A stretch of DNA of 34,034 nucleotides from Schoenoplectus triqueter (taxonomy: Eukaryota > Streptophyta > Magnoliopsida > Poales > Cyperaceae), in the NCBI GenBank assembly GCA_964058805.1, contig CAXKVV010001688.1, positions 1-34,034 on the forward strand, written 5' to 3'. The translations under genes were made by a program, and so were the position numbers. Positions 21,807 to 32,387 of this stretch are shown in pieces (position 1 is the stretch's first letter; every line of letters starts with the position of its first letter). A model generated the notes under the pieces. That model saw only the letters and a list, made by a program, of their open reading frames with translations. It did not search any database and had not been told where the DNA came from.

Positions 21807-23156
21807 ATGCTTCAGAAATTCGCTCTCGCATTCAAAACCAAAACGATCGAATTCTTCGCCGAGGAAGAGGAGGAAGAAGACGACGACAATGGATCGATCA
21901 GAGCCGTAGACGATCTCGTTGGCCCCAAAGCAGACGCCATCATCACCGACCAACGGGTCGTCGTGCTCAGACCCGATCCAGCTCCCGCTCCTCCAACTCA
22001 AAACCCTAACCCTAGCCCTGACCCAGAAACACTAATTTCCACCATCTTCGCCACTCTCTCCTCCTTTCAATCAGCTTATCTCCATCTCCAGACAGCACGA
22101 TCTCCCGTCCTTCCCTCTGCTCTTTGCTCTGCTGATTCTGAAGTTGTATCTCACCTTCGCCGCCTCTCAGATTTAAAACACTCGTTTCACGGTCCCAATT
22201 CTAGTTTGCAACCCAATTCAGACCACATTGACCTCAATTCTTGCTTGCAAGCTCAGGTGCTTGACAACCAGAAATTGTTGCGTACATTTGATGTGGTGAT
22301 CAACCGGCTTCAGGCCGACATTGACCGAAAGGATGTAGAATCAGCTGAGCTCAGGTTGAGGTTCAATGAACTTGAATTGATTAACGAAAGGTTGGCTGCC
22401 CGGCTTGACCGGGCATGTGCACCCTCACCTGGTGAAGAAAATGTGGAGAATTTGCTTTCAGTTAGTGTGTTTGATTCTGTTTTGAGGGACTCTTGTCGAA
22501 TTATGCATCGATTTGCCAAGTCTCTTGCTGATTTTATGAGGCGAAGTGGGTGGGATTTGTTTTCAATTGCAAAATCCATTCACCCTGATGCAAATTATGC
22601 AAAGGCTTGCCATTGCCGCTATAGTATCCTTTCACATGTGTGCATGCAGATGTTTGATGGGTTTAATTCATATGGGTTTGGAATTAGAGCTGGTGAGCCA
22701 GAGCCTGATTTGCTAGAAAGAAGGATTGATTCTTTGAGGCAATTCATCGAGCATTCAGCGGTTGATTCATTGGAATTGATTGGCTCAGTTCCCAATTCTG
22801 ATTTTGCACAATTTTGTGAGAGGAAGTACACAAAGGTAATCCAACCAGGTACAGGATGTGGCTTTTTGGGTCCGTTTGAGCCATCTAGCCCACTTTATGA
22901 ACCATATGTGACCATGGCAAGTTCCATTTGGGCACTTCATTTGCTAGCGCGGGCTTATGACCCAACTGTAGAGATATTTCAAGTTGGTCATGGAATGGAG
23001 TTCTCAATTGTTTATATGGAGAACATATTACGAAGGAAAATTGGTACATTGTGTGGTAAGGTAATGAGACCAAGGGTTGGGTTCACAGTCGTACCTGGTT
23101 TTCGGGTTGGGGGGACAGTGATCCAATGCAGGGTGTATCTGGATCCTTCTTCTTAG
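21807..23156 (+). CDS. DUF641 protein, GIL1/IRKI/UNE1 type, intronless
   Basis: A single uninterrupted frame of 449 codons plus TAG. The start MLQKFALAFKTKTIEFFAEE is followed by an acidic run (about 19-27), a Pro/Asn-rich linker (about 57-73) and the DUF641 block from about residue 74 (ETLISTIFATLSSFQSAYLH, with SHLRRLSDLKHSF at 115-127). A likely coiled coil spans about 147-204. The conserved C-terminal half includes FAKSLADFMRRSGWD, GFGIR, a central KY(T)KVIQPG and a terminal VGFTVVPGFRVGGTVIQCRVYL block. No signal peptide or membrane segment is seen. Known relatives: Arabidopsis GIL1 acts in phytochrome-dependent control of gravitropism, IRKI binds a receptor kinase, and UNE1 is named from an embryo-sac phenotype. 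The length fits the short group, but I cannot choose the orthologue, so no symbol is given. The role here is inference. Confidence 0.93.
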   Translation: MLQKFALAFKTKTIEFFAEEEEEEDDDNGSIRAVDDLVGPKADAIITDQRVVVLRPDPAPAPPTQNPNPSPDPETLISTIFATLSSFQSAYLHLQTARSPVLPSALCSADSEVVSHLRRLSDLKHSFHGPNSSLQPNSDHIDLNSCLQAQVLDNQKLLRTFDVVINRLQADIDRKDVESAELRLRFNELELINERLAARLDRACAPSPGEENVENLLSVSVFDSVLRDSCRIMHRFAKSLADFMRRSGWDLFSIAKSIHPDANYAKACHCRYSILSHVCMQMFDGFNSYGFGIRAGEPEPDLLERRIDSLRQFIEHSAVDSLELIGSVPNSDFAQFCERKYTKVIQPGTGCGFLGPFEPSSPLYEPYVTMASSIWALHLLARAYDPTVEIFQVGHGMEFSIVYMENILRRKIGTLCGKVMRPRVGFTVVPGFRVGGTVIQCRVYLDPSS

Positions 23157-23695
23157 AGGAATTGTTTATCTGTTAGAGTTTGGCATTTAAAAAATGTAAA
23201 TGTCAAATTAGGAGTTGAAACTGGTAAACTCAATAACTCAAGTTTATATAGACATTCATGAGAAACATAGTTTCTATTTGTGCATTATAGATTTCTCTCT
23301 TGTAAAAAAAGGCATAAGGATTGTATTGACGGCACTTTAGTCATATAGGAATTTATTTTTTTATATGGGCGAGTTTTGTAATTTCTGATTTAAGACATAA
23401 TGCAATTGTATGTGACATAATTTCACCTTTTCCCTTAGTTTCTAAGTTTTGGTGGGGAGATGAAGATCTGTTGTAAGGTTATTTAAATTATCTGTTGGAG
23501 GATTTAATGCCTGTTTTGTCTCAGTTACCTAACCTCTCTTTGACTTTGCTAAGAATGTGAGCATTTTACTGTGGCACATGTACAAAATGGAATCCTAAAC
23601 AGGGGAATAACATCTCCAATCCATTCATTTCCTCTATTATAAATATATGTAAACCTACATCGTGGCGAGTCCAGATCCTCTGGGTAATGCACTAT
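23157..23695. other. 3' region of the DUF641 gene, no further gene
   Basis: T-rich sequence with several AATAAA-like and TTTGTAA-like words suits a 3' UTR and polyadenylation region up to about 23420. Nothing else is seen. Confidence 0.5.
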
Positions 23696-24092
23696 TTAGA
23701 GTGCCGTTCGGATTTCAACAGTAAACAACACCGTAAATCTAAATAATATCCGTAATATTGTTCACACTATTCGTAGTATCATTTTCTTTTTTAACTGCTT
23801 ATTTCATTTTCTGAGGTACCCAGAAGATACGCACTCCATGGTGGCTTGAGGGCTTTAAAGGTCACTCGTAGGGGTGGACCTGAGGGCTTTAAAGGTCACT
23901 GTTAGAGGTAAGGTCCACCCCCTTGTGCGTTGATTGCTATCGTGCACAGTCTAAATTTATGAATGAATATATATAATTTTACGATGGGCAGCCTCTGTTA
24001 TATAAACAGTATTATGGTTCGAAAAACAGTACTATGAATAGTGTTTATAGATTTAAAATACCGTTTACCGTTTAAATTAGAATGTGAATTCT
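23696..24092. mobile_element. Foldback element with duplicated core
   Basis: The left end carries GGATTTCAACAGTAAACAAC, and the right end read on the minus strand carries TCTAATTTAAACGGTAAACG. These are weak terminal inverted repeats, with ACACTATTCRTAGTA words in both arms. The centre has a 20-bp direct repeat, TGAGGGCTTTAAAGGTCACT, at 23847-23866 and 23881-23900. The inverted words GGGGTGGACCT and AGGTCCACCCC surround the second copy. Boundaries are approximate. Confidence 0.5.
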
Positions 24093-24541
24093 AAACTTAT
24101 TGCATCTGCCACTACTTTTGGAGTTCTGAATGAGTATTGCAAAGAAAATGTCAGGCGAAGGATCAGTTGTAACAGCTAATTATTGGTTAATCAGTGGCTC
24201 ATGTTTTCAATTTTCATCTATAACCGATAAACGGCGCAGGGATATACTTTTCTATACCTAAAAAAATTGTAAAATAATTTAAAATTTCAAATACATCGCT
24301 CAATTATGAACTATGGTGTGTCCGTCCGGATTTAATTCCTCAATTATGAATATTCCAAAGTCCAAATCGCAAATCCCATCCATGACTAATTATCTTGTTT
24401 AATTTCTCGATGCCTAGTTGTACGTTGAGTGAGATTTACACTTCCCCCTTAAATTTGTCAGAATAGAAACCGTTTGCATCACGGTGAGAACATTTCACCT
24501 TCTCGTTGACTTCACAGTAAGAAAGGATTTTTTTTTTAATT
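24093..24541. other. Intergenic, no gene seen
   Basis: This is AT-rich DNA with a duplicated ATTATGAA(C/T)AT word near 24300 and 24345. No coding region or RNA gene is supported. Confidence 0.4.
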
Positions 24542-24937
24542 CACTAAAGTAACACTGATTTTATAATATAACAATATCATAAATCATATTATTATTAATA
24601 ATAATGAAAATAAATAAATTTTAATACTAAAAATAACAACACGCTCTATGATATTTTTTTTTAAACATTGCAAATATTTTTCACAATACAAAATGCATTC
24701 ATCTCAAATGAAAAGGATGGAAGTAATGATTCCAGTGGGAGAACATCAATGACATTGGCGCATTTTTTTCAAGAAAAAGTAAAAAAGGATGTCATTGAGA
24801 GTAACAATTTCTTATGCGTCACTCACCGTATTTCATTATCATTCTTAGTATTAAAATTTAATATTTTATTATTATTAATAGTATGAGTTATGATATTATT
24901 ATTATATTACAAAATCAGTGTTAAATTAACGTTAGTG
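24542..24937. mobile_element. Foldback MITE with CACTAA ends
   Basis: Terminal inverted repeats of roughly 85 bp: AACACTGATTTTATAATATA on the left mirrors AACACTGATTTTGTAATATA on the minus strand at the right. Both continue to a TTTTAATACTAA block. The outermost bases are CACTAA and TTAGTG, which allows a CACTA-type origin. The flanking trinucleotides (ATT and TTT) do not match perfectly. The open frame at 24668-24886 inside it is not called as a gene. Confidence 0.6.
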
Positions 24938-25210
24938 TTTCCAATGGAGGGTACTTGTTAGTGGGTTTTGTTTTCTCAACAGCTGGAACTTGGCTTTCTG
25001 GGCAAGGCAGCTATATGTATTACTAAACTCAGCGAGCTGCATATCATAAATAAGATGTTAATCATACTGTTTTTGAGCTGCCGACATTTGAATTTTTTTT
25101 CAATTAAATATAATTTTTTATTTTTTCTAAAAATATACACAAATATAAAAATATTTTAAAAAGAATAGCCAAGGGGTCAACTGTTTCCGGTGCTAATGAA
25201 GGAAGTGAGA

Positions 25211-25405
25211 GAGGTTCAAAGCACTTTGAACAAAAAAATTGGTTCAAAACCTTTTAGAACCGTTGATTTTGTATTGAGATTCGTACTTTTAATAAAATCT
25301 AATTTCAAAATTCGTATTTTTAATAATCATTACAAATCTCGATGTAAAATCAACTGTTCTAGAAGACCTTGAATCATTTTTTTAGTTCAAAATAATTTGA
25401 ACCTC
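25211..25405. mobile_element. 195-bp foldback MITE
   Basis: The left arm is GAGGTTCAAAGCACTTTGAA, and the right arm on the minus strand is GAGGTTCAAATTATTTTGAA. Pairing extends about 75 bp inward, through GTTGATTTTGTATTGAGATT on the left and GTTGATTTTACATCGAGATT on the right. Almost the whole element can fold into one hairpin. The overlapping open frame at 25190-25372 is a by-product. Confidence 0.75.
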
Positions 25406-25899
25406 CTCCACCTCCGCTAATGAATGCCTTTGCTCTTATTTGATGCAGACTGATTGGCATATCGGGGTTCAAATTCGTTGTCATACTTTCTATAGCAGAA
25501 AAAACATGACACTCCATTACGGCCGTCAAATTAATTTAAACGGTTCAGATTAAATTCAACGAGTTATTATTGAGTAGACCCCACTTTCATACTCAAATGA
25601 CACCACCGCCCTACTCTCTAAGTACAACAGCTGATATATTTCCTGGCATATCGTACCGGTCCAGTTGGCATTTGGAAAGAAGTCAACTTGTACACTTTCA
25701 AACTAGGACCAATTTCAGACCAGTTGTTCGTTGCTTAGTTAGTTAAATAATATAAGTTACAAAATCAAGGTCCGTGCGTAGGTTAATAAAAAAATCAAGC
25801 TTTGCAAATCCATAACATTAACAAGGTACAAGAATCAAGGTTTCTTCATTTATTAGTTAGAAAACCAAACCTTGCTTATGCCCTAAAATGAATTTTCTA

Positions 25900-26070
25900 C
25901 CATCGACAGTGGCAGAATCATAATTTGGAATAGGATGGAGCAAAATTTTACAATTATTTTGAACTATAATCATATTTTTAAATTATTTTTTCCGGAAAAA
26001 GACATCCAAACAGTATCTTTGTTAGCCAGGTGGGGCAAATTAATGACCCCTGGCTCTATGTAGCCATGGA
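25900..26070. mobile_element. Short repeat relic with GTGGCAGAATCA / CCCTGGCTCTATGTAGCC ends
   Basis: The left end, GTGGCAGAATCATAATTTGG with GGATGGAGCAAAATTTTACA following, and the right end, GGTGGGGCAAATTAATGACC then CCTGGCTCTATGTAGCCATG, are decayed forms of a repeat common in plant genomes (GGCGGAGCCAG-type ends). The class is uncertain. Confidence 0.4.
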
Positions 26071-27102
26071 CAAAACTAATATATTTTGAGAGATTTTATC
26101 TATTCGGCACCTCTCAATATTTATATTTAATGTCCAATATAACAGCTTCTCAAGTTGAAGTGATCTGAATTGATACTAATAATGTAATAGCACCTAGGAT
26201 TAGAGTAGTCCTTGCGTGCAAGCTACAACTACAAAGTACAGAAAACAAATTTTTAATGTAGGAAGTCACAACTAGCTTGAGATAGTAAATATGAGATACA
26301 ACTTGAGTACGGACTCTGAGTTGGTTCCTAAATGTGAAGTTTACCTAATAGAAAATTCTAAGTGCAACTTGAATAATTAGTATTGATGTAGGAAGTCAAA
26401 CCAAGTGACTTCAGTATCATTTTCATCCCTTGCATAGACATTGTTCTGTATATTATCTGAAAAAAAATATTTTGAAAAATCTTGATCAGGATATTTGCAT
26501 TAAAAAAACGATGCATTATTTTCTGACATCTAACCATGAGAGTGACAAGACTTTAAGGAACACAGCCAAATAAAACAGCAATATGGATGTGCTCGTTGTG
26601 AAGGAAAACAGGCACAGCTTCTTTCTTTTCTGAGTTTATTACTTCAATGCCGTAGAAGTTGAAAAAGCAGTATCTGATTTCACTAAGGTTTCAACAGTGG
26701 TAAAGGTCCAAAACCAATAGTTTAATATGCTTGATTATAGGGGAAAAAAAGGCTGAAATAAATTTAAAAAACTATAAAAAATTAATAAGAAGTTCCTTCT
26801 ACAGGCACCAATTATATTTTTATTTTGTACTTAACAGAGCATTCACTTTGTTCAACGAATTGAGAAGGGAGAGCAAATAACTTTTTCTTTTTGTAGAAGC
26901 CATCAAACAAGTAGAATCATACAAATTTACTTTTTTTTTGAGTAAAATCCTGCAAATTTCCTTAATTTCACTATCCAGAGTATTATTTTTACTCAAATTC
27001 CCTAAATTTCCCTTCGTCCAACTCTCTTTCTTCTTTTTGGCCCATGTCAGTTTTGATTATTTGTACATTGCAATAGGCCTGTCTCTCTTCCAAACTCTGG
27101 AT
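26071..27102. other. Intergenic, no gene seen
   Basis: There is no supported coding region, RNA gene or clear repeat in this kilobase. The composition is AT-rich with T runs. Confidence 0.5.
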
Positions 27103-27749
27103 TAGAGATAATAATGGATCAGATAGGGTTGGGTTTATGACAAATCCGAGTCAGACCCATCTTTCAAATATTCGGCCCAATCTATCCGGTCCGTACTTTC
27201 AGACCTAAAATTATTGATCTGGCCCGTCCAAAATGTTTCATGGGTCTACTCGTCTATACCTGTCCTGTCCGACCTAGATGATGATTATTGTATTTAAACT
27301 AAAATATTATTAATATAAGTTAATTTGAGGATTTTTTTAGTTATGGTATTAAAAATATATTGTTATTTTCATAGCATAAGTATATTAATATGGTAATTAA
27401 AATATATTGATCTTTTTATAGCACAAATATATATATCCATTGTCCTTATGATAATTATTTTAAAGAAAATATATCTATTTATATAATCATATCATAACTA
27501 AATATTTAATATAATTTAAGTGATAATATTGTTATATTAAGATTGTACATAATTTTTAGAATATATTAATAATATATAATATGTATAAATGTAAATAAAT
27601 TATATATGTATACTATCCGGGGCGGCGCAGATTGACCTAACTTCAAATCCTTACTCGATCCAACCCGTAAGATGGTCTGATCCGGTCCTATCCGTTCATT
27701 GTTCGAGTTGGATGAGTACACCGTTTTGTGGGCTATATTACCATCCCTA
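27103..27749. mobile_element. hAT-type non-autonomous element with 8-bp target duplication
   Basis: The flanks CTCTGGAT (27095-27102) and CTCTGGAC (27750-27757) match at 7 of 8 bases. The termini are TAGAGATAATAATGGATCAG on the left and TAGGGATGGTAATATAGCCC on the minus strand at the right. Both subterminal regions are rich in GATCCGG, GACCCA and GTCCGACC words around an AT-rich centre (about 27300-27610). The 8-bp duplication and TAGGGATGG terminus place it in the hAT superfamily. There is no transposase. Confidence 0.7.
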
Positions 27750-29803
27750 CTCTGGACTGCTTGTCAGGAAGCATCTTTGTTATCCGGAGCAAAATTGAAG
27801 TTTAATTTGTTTCATGTGGTTAAACTACAAACTGGAAATACTGGTTTGCTAACTTGAAGTAATGTCAATGCTCAAATGCTAGATTGAGCTTCTTGCTCGA
27901 TTCGATGTACAATGACAATTGAGTTACTGGTACGATGGCAACTAGGATGAACTGAAAGCCTTGCATTTGCCTCAGTGCAGATATAACAAACTCGCAAAAA
28001 TTGGGGAATCATTGAAAATCGAGATTCACGCCATAAAACAAGAGGAGAGATCGACCCTAGTGAAAACAAGAATACCTAAAGTTGGATTCTAAATTCTAAA
28101 TTCATGAACTCCAAAAAGGACCAGAAAATATATGCTCAAAGAAATAATTAGCTTAGATCACCTAAAAAAGGAAGACGCGCACGACTTGACAACGTTATTT
28201 TATTTTAGAGCACTTTCGCCTATTTGTTCATCTTCAGAAAACAAAATTGGAGCCTGCATTCGATTCCAAGTTCTCCGACAAGATTCTTCTCGCATTATTC
28301 AAACAAAAATTTCTCAATCGCATTGACAAAATTGGCCCAAGTTTATGACTTATTGAAGAGACATTTTAGAAGCAATCGTATTCTAAGCCCATACATTTAA
28401 AATGGGCCGACATTGGAATAAAGCATACAATTAGTATCTGGGCCGAACATTAAATACAGTTCATGTCCGAATAAGCACCCGCAACCCAACTTTGTTAATT
28501 GTTATTTAAGGACTTTATGCTTATATATATTTTTTCTTACATTGAATTATTGCAGAATTGGTCTATCACAAAAAACTATGGTCCACTACCCAATAAACCC
28601 CAAACAGACCTCATGTGCCTTGCTCTTGGTATAACATTTCAATAGGATGTTTGATAAATGATAACATATCTGTTCATATTACAATCAAAACAATAGTTTT
28701 GACGGTCCAAAAATTTAAGGTAAACGATTTTGATTATTATTATTTTTTTTATGAAAGACGATACCCTAGTTAAATTATCTCGAGAGGTGGTTGAATAACT
28801 GAGAGCAGAAATAAAATGAATTTAGAAATGTACTCTCTCTAGCTAGGATTGCATCATGTGACTATAATTTAATTAATATCCCTTTCTAATCAATATAGTT
28901 TGTCTTATTTCCTAGCTAGATGGTGACAATTTCTTACCCCAAATACCATAATTTCCTTTTTGGTGTATATACCGTCTACACACAAACATCAAATCAAGAC
29001 TTTTGGTTTAGTTTCTAAAACACTCCTCGCCTCGCGAGCTTACCTACCCTCTGCTCTTTCTACCAGATCCTTACCAACCAAAAGTTTGTTGTCTTTTCCC
29101 CTTGATCAGATCAGTTCAAAAATAGGTCTCAGTGTAATGTATGGCTGGAATTAATGAATTAATGATCAAGTCCTTGAGTGATATATACTCGTATGTTAAT
29201 AATACTTGGTTCCATGACCATCCACATTTAATTATTAAATTAGATACAAGGGCATGCATCCAATATTCAAACTAAGAAGTTTCTAATCAGATAGTTCGAG
29301 TGTCTATTAATACAGTTAACCTCTTGACCACAGATAATTTTAGCAAAAAAATGATATTCAAATAAATAAAAACTCGTGTACTTTGTTAACACGTTACATA
29401 TATACTTCCCGTCATAAATAATTGCATGTAAAAACTCACAAGCACAAGGTACGTTTAACAATTGAAGCATGCTCGCATATCGTTAAAATATCATGGTTGG
29501 ATCATTATTTTAATACGGTCCACCATCTGCCAGACTGCCACACTCCTATCTATCTATATATATATATCGCTGTATCACAAGTCATGTCATGAACAGCTCC
29601 AAAGATTTAATAAATCTTTATCAACCACAAGAATTTTTTTAAATAATAAGGCCGGGAATGAAACCAAGATTTGACATTCCTTTTCATCAATCGCCTGCGG
29701 TTCTGGTAAAAGGGACAGAAAGGGACCGAATTATTATGGACTGCAACAATACCAATTTGACTATTCATTTTATAACATTAATTTCATATTTGTTGCGGTT
29801 GAA
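27750..29803. other. Intergenic, no gene seen
   Basis: Short open frames at 27872-28069 (minus), 28132-28326 (plus) and 28960-29154 (plus) lack recognisable domains, splice support or codon bias. The stretch at 29020-29130 is less AT-rich and could be a UTR remnant. Nothing more can be supported. Confidence 0.45.
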
Positions 29804-29995
29804 TTTCAAAGAAAGTAAATTTACTTTAGTTATATATAATATATAATGGCAAATTAATGAGTTGACTGGAACCGCACGCGATTGATATATAAAGTAAATT
29901 TACTTTAGTCTCAAAGAAAGTAAATTTACTTTAATTTCAAAGCAAGTAAATTTACTTAAATTTCAAAGAAAGTAAATTTACTTTAATTATATATA
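29804..29995. repeat. Tandem array of a palindromic unit
   Basis: Five copies of the self-complementary 16-mer AAAGTAAATTTACTTT (one diverged) occur at 29812-29827, 29891-29906, 29917-29932, about 29943-29958 and 29969-29984. Most sit in a larger unit beginning TTTCAAAG. The first and last copies are both followed by (A/G)TTATATATAATATATAA, so a bigger block was duplicated and partly filled. Confidence 0.85.
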
Positions 29996-30277
29996 ATATA
30001 TAAATTTGCTAATTGTCCTTTCCAGCCAATTCTATTAAAAAAATGTCCTGTATATATAAATTTACTAATCACTACGCCAAAAACACCCTTTACAGCGCAC
30101 CATTTACAACGGTTGTTAAAAACTGTTGTAAATGAGTTTTATAGTGGTTTTCAGTTTAAAACCGCTGTAAATTTAGCAGCGATTTTTTTAACAACCGCTG
30201 TAAATGGGTTTACAGCGGTTTTTAGCTGAAAACCGCTGTAAAGTTGCTAATAAGTACTGTTGTCCTAGTTACAGACT

Positions 30278-30735
30278 CTCTCTCTCCCAACCAGCAGTCG
30301 CCGCCATTAAAGGAGCTCCGAATTTAAACATTTTTTTGAGCTCAAAATAACACAAAATTCCACCAAATTTGATCAAATTTTCTATTCTCTTCTCTTGTTG
30401 TCTCAACAACAAACTTCTCCTCTATCTTCTCTCAAACGAAGTGGCATGGGTAACAAAAGCGGATCAGAGCGGGTGATTGGAGCAGGCAACGACAAGCACG
30501 ATCTCGGCAGCAGCAAACGAGACCGGGCAGCAGGACCTCATCTCCCACTTTCATTTTCGATATTCCCCTCTATCCCGCAGCAGTCAGCAGTTGGAAACCC
30601 CTAACTCTTCATTTTCGAAAACCTAGCCACTGCTTCGCCGCTGTCTTGTCTCGCCACTGCCTCGCCCCTACCTCGTGCCGCTACCTCGCCACTGTCTCGC
30701 GCCGCTGCCCCTCTCCTACTTGAGGTACCTCTCAC
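30278..30735 (+). other. GC-rich leader-like segment inside the CACTA element
   Basis: This segment is clearly richer in G and C than the rest of the element. It opens with a CT-rich tract (TCTCTCTCTCCCAACCAGCA) followed by CAGCAGTCGCCGCC, like a plant 5' UTR. It holds an open frame at 30395-30604 (69 codons, low-complexity Ser/Gly/Lys, no domain recognised). It ends in runs of CGCCACTGCCTCGCC-type words, then a GTACCT that could be a splice donor. It may be a captured gene start or the element's own leader exon. Confidence 0.45.
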
Positions 30736-30815
30736 GCTCATGTCAGTTTTTGTTGAAATATCAGAGTAATTGGGGTTAAATGACGGGTTAAATATATATA
30801 TATATATATATATAT

Positions 30816-31217
30816 AGTGATGCTATGGTGCTTCGCAATGCACAAAATCTTTTGTGCTTCACGTTCGTATCTCAAATTTAAAAGTTCAAACGGCTGATCC
30901 AAACCGTTGAACATCATATTCATATTGAAATATCCTTGGAGATCAAATTTTATATTTTTTTTAATTTTTTTTAATTTTTTAAATGGGTACAAAGTTTGCT
31001 GATCTAACGATTTCTGCACCATCCAAAACTAGCGATTTTGTACTCATCTAAAAAATAGCAAAAAAATTCAAAAAAAATATAAAATTTGATCTCCAAGGGT
31101 ATTTTAATATGAAGATGATTTTCAATGGTTTGGATTGACCGTTTAAACTTTTAAATTCGAGATACGGACGCGAAGCACAAAAAAATTTATACTTCGCGAA
31201 GCACCATAGCATCACTC
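30816..31217 (-). mobile_element. (TA)n-flanked foldback MITE (Micron-like), copy 2, nested in CACTA
   Basis: The termini AGTGATGCTATGGTGCTTCG occur at both ends in inverted orientation, with (TA)n runs outside both. The arms match copy 1 at 15390-15790. The asymmetric centre (here CGATTTCTGCACCATCCAAA) is the complement of copy 1's centre, so the two copies lie in opposite orientation. The long minus-strand open frame at 30738-31022 is only the arm read through. Confidence 0.8.
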
Positions 31218-31642
31218 TATATATATATATATATTACATCTAATTAACAAGCCTTTAATTGTAGCAAACATTGGATTCTTCTTGTTGTGTGTTACCATAG
31301 CTGCACGTTGTATTATGCGAATTCAATGAACCTCATAGTCAATCCTTCAAAGTTGACGCTCAAGTTTGCTCTGAATGCATAAGTATTCTCATACTTAGTT
31401 CAATTTTCAAACATTTGTATAAATCTTAAAAATTCGCTTGCAGGGGTGCAAGCGTTATTGGCAACTACGCAACTCAAGTAAACTTGTGGGAGCAAATGAT
31501 CCATTGATTTTTCAACAGATTCCGATATGGTTACATATTATATAATTAGTGCTATGATTAATTATAATTAATTAGGTCCTTGTACATGCATGCATAATTA
31601 TATGTATTAACATGGTATTGTTATATTTATAATTATTATTAG

Positions 31643-31907
31643 TGCCCTACACAACCTAGCGGCAACGAGTGCGGGTATTATATCATGCGGAACATGATTG
31701 AAATCATCAAGAATTACCCGTTAGATTATTTTCCTAAGATGAGTAGAAATTAATTATACATAATTAAATTTATTAGTTTTTTCAATATATATTTACGTAC
31801 TAATTATTTTCTTTTTTCAGAGCATCAAAATCTACAACCCTTTGACACCGACCGAGTACAACAAAGTAAAACAATTTTGGGTTGAGTTTGTGATTTCCTT
31901 GTTTTAA
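31643..31907 (+). pseudogene. Ulp1-type (C48) cysteine protease fragment, transposon-borne relic
   Basis: After an acceptor-like ATTATTAG, the frame from 31643 reads CPTQPSGNECGYYIMRNMIE and then IIKNYPLDYFPKM. This contains the Q...ECGYY(V/I)M signature around the catalytic Cys of Ulp1/SENP proteases. A second block at 31821-31907, after TTTTTTCAG, reads SIKIYNPLTPTEYNKVKQFW and VEFVISLF before TAA, like the tail of plant transposon Ulp1 proteins. The splice between them does not join in frame (the only nearby donor, GTAGAA after ATGA, gives the wrong phase). The catalytic His and Asp region upstream was not found. It is therefore a non-functional remnant. Ulp1-like genes are known passengers of plant CACTA and Mutator elements. 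Confidence 0.75.
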
Positions 31908-32387
31908 CATTTTTTATCATTTAGTTTTAATATTTTCTAAATATTTGTTATATTTTATTGTATTATGTGTGTATGTTAGATAAATTAGTTAATTAGTAAA
32001 TAAATGTAGTTATTATTATTTTTGTGAAAATACAAGTGATGAAAATATTATATATGGCTAGCATATATGGGCTAGTCACATAAACAAAAACAAAAATTAC
32101 AGCGGTTTTTATGGAAAAACCGTTGTAAAACCATTTTTACAACAGTTTTTAACTTAATACACAGCTGTGAAAGTTCATGTTTACACCGATTTTTTTAGTT
32201 AAAAACCGCTGTAAATAGTATTTGCAGCGGTTGATCTATAAGAACCGTTGTAAATGATTTGCAGTGATTTTCAATAAAACTATTGTTAAACTTTGCAGCG
32301 CTCCCAATAACAGTGGTTGTACAACCGCTGCTAACTGGTGGAAATAATCGCTGTAAAAGCCCTTATGTGGTGCAGTGAATTGTCCTG

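Larger units (their letters stand above)
30070..32377 (+). mobile_element. Non-autonomous CACTA (En/Spm) transposon, 2.3 kb
   Basis: The left terminus is CACTACGCCAAAAACACCCT and the right terminus read on the minus strand is CACTGCACCACATAAGGGCT. The 3-bp target duplication AAT lies at 30067-30069 and 32378-32380. The first and last 200-300 bp hold many copies of TTTACAGCGGTTTTT and AACCGCTGTAAA in both orientations, the subterminal repeats expected for binding a CACTA transposase. No TNPA or TNPD transposase frame is present. Cargo includes a GC-rich leader-like segment (30278-30735), a nested MITE (30816-31217) and a Ulp1-like fragment (31643-31907). Confidence 0.9.

Noticed and set aside
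21710..22009. Alternative plus-strand frame overlapping the start of the DUF641 gene
   Set aside because: It begins with TTG rather than ATG and gives an Arg-rich out-of-frame reading of the real gene.
29530..29570. TATA-rich stretch as a promoter for the frame at 29462-29674
   Set aside because: It is a simple repeat and the frame shows no coding character.
30738..31022. Minus-strand open frame of 94 codons
   Set aside because: It is the arm of the (TA)n-flanked MITE read through, with an (IY)n run from the TA repeat.
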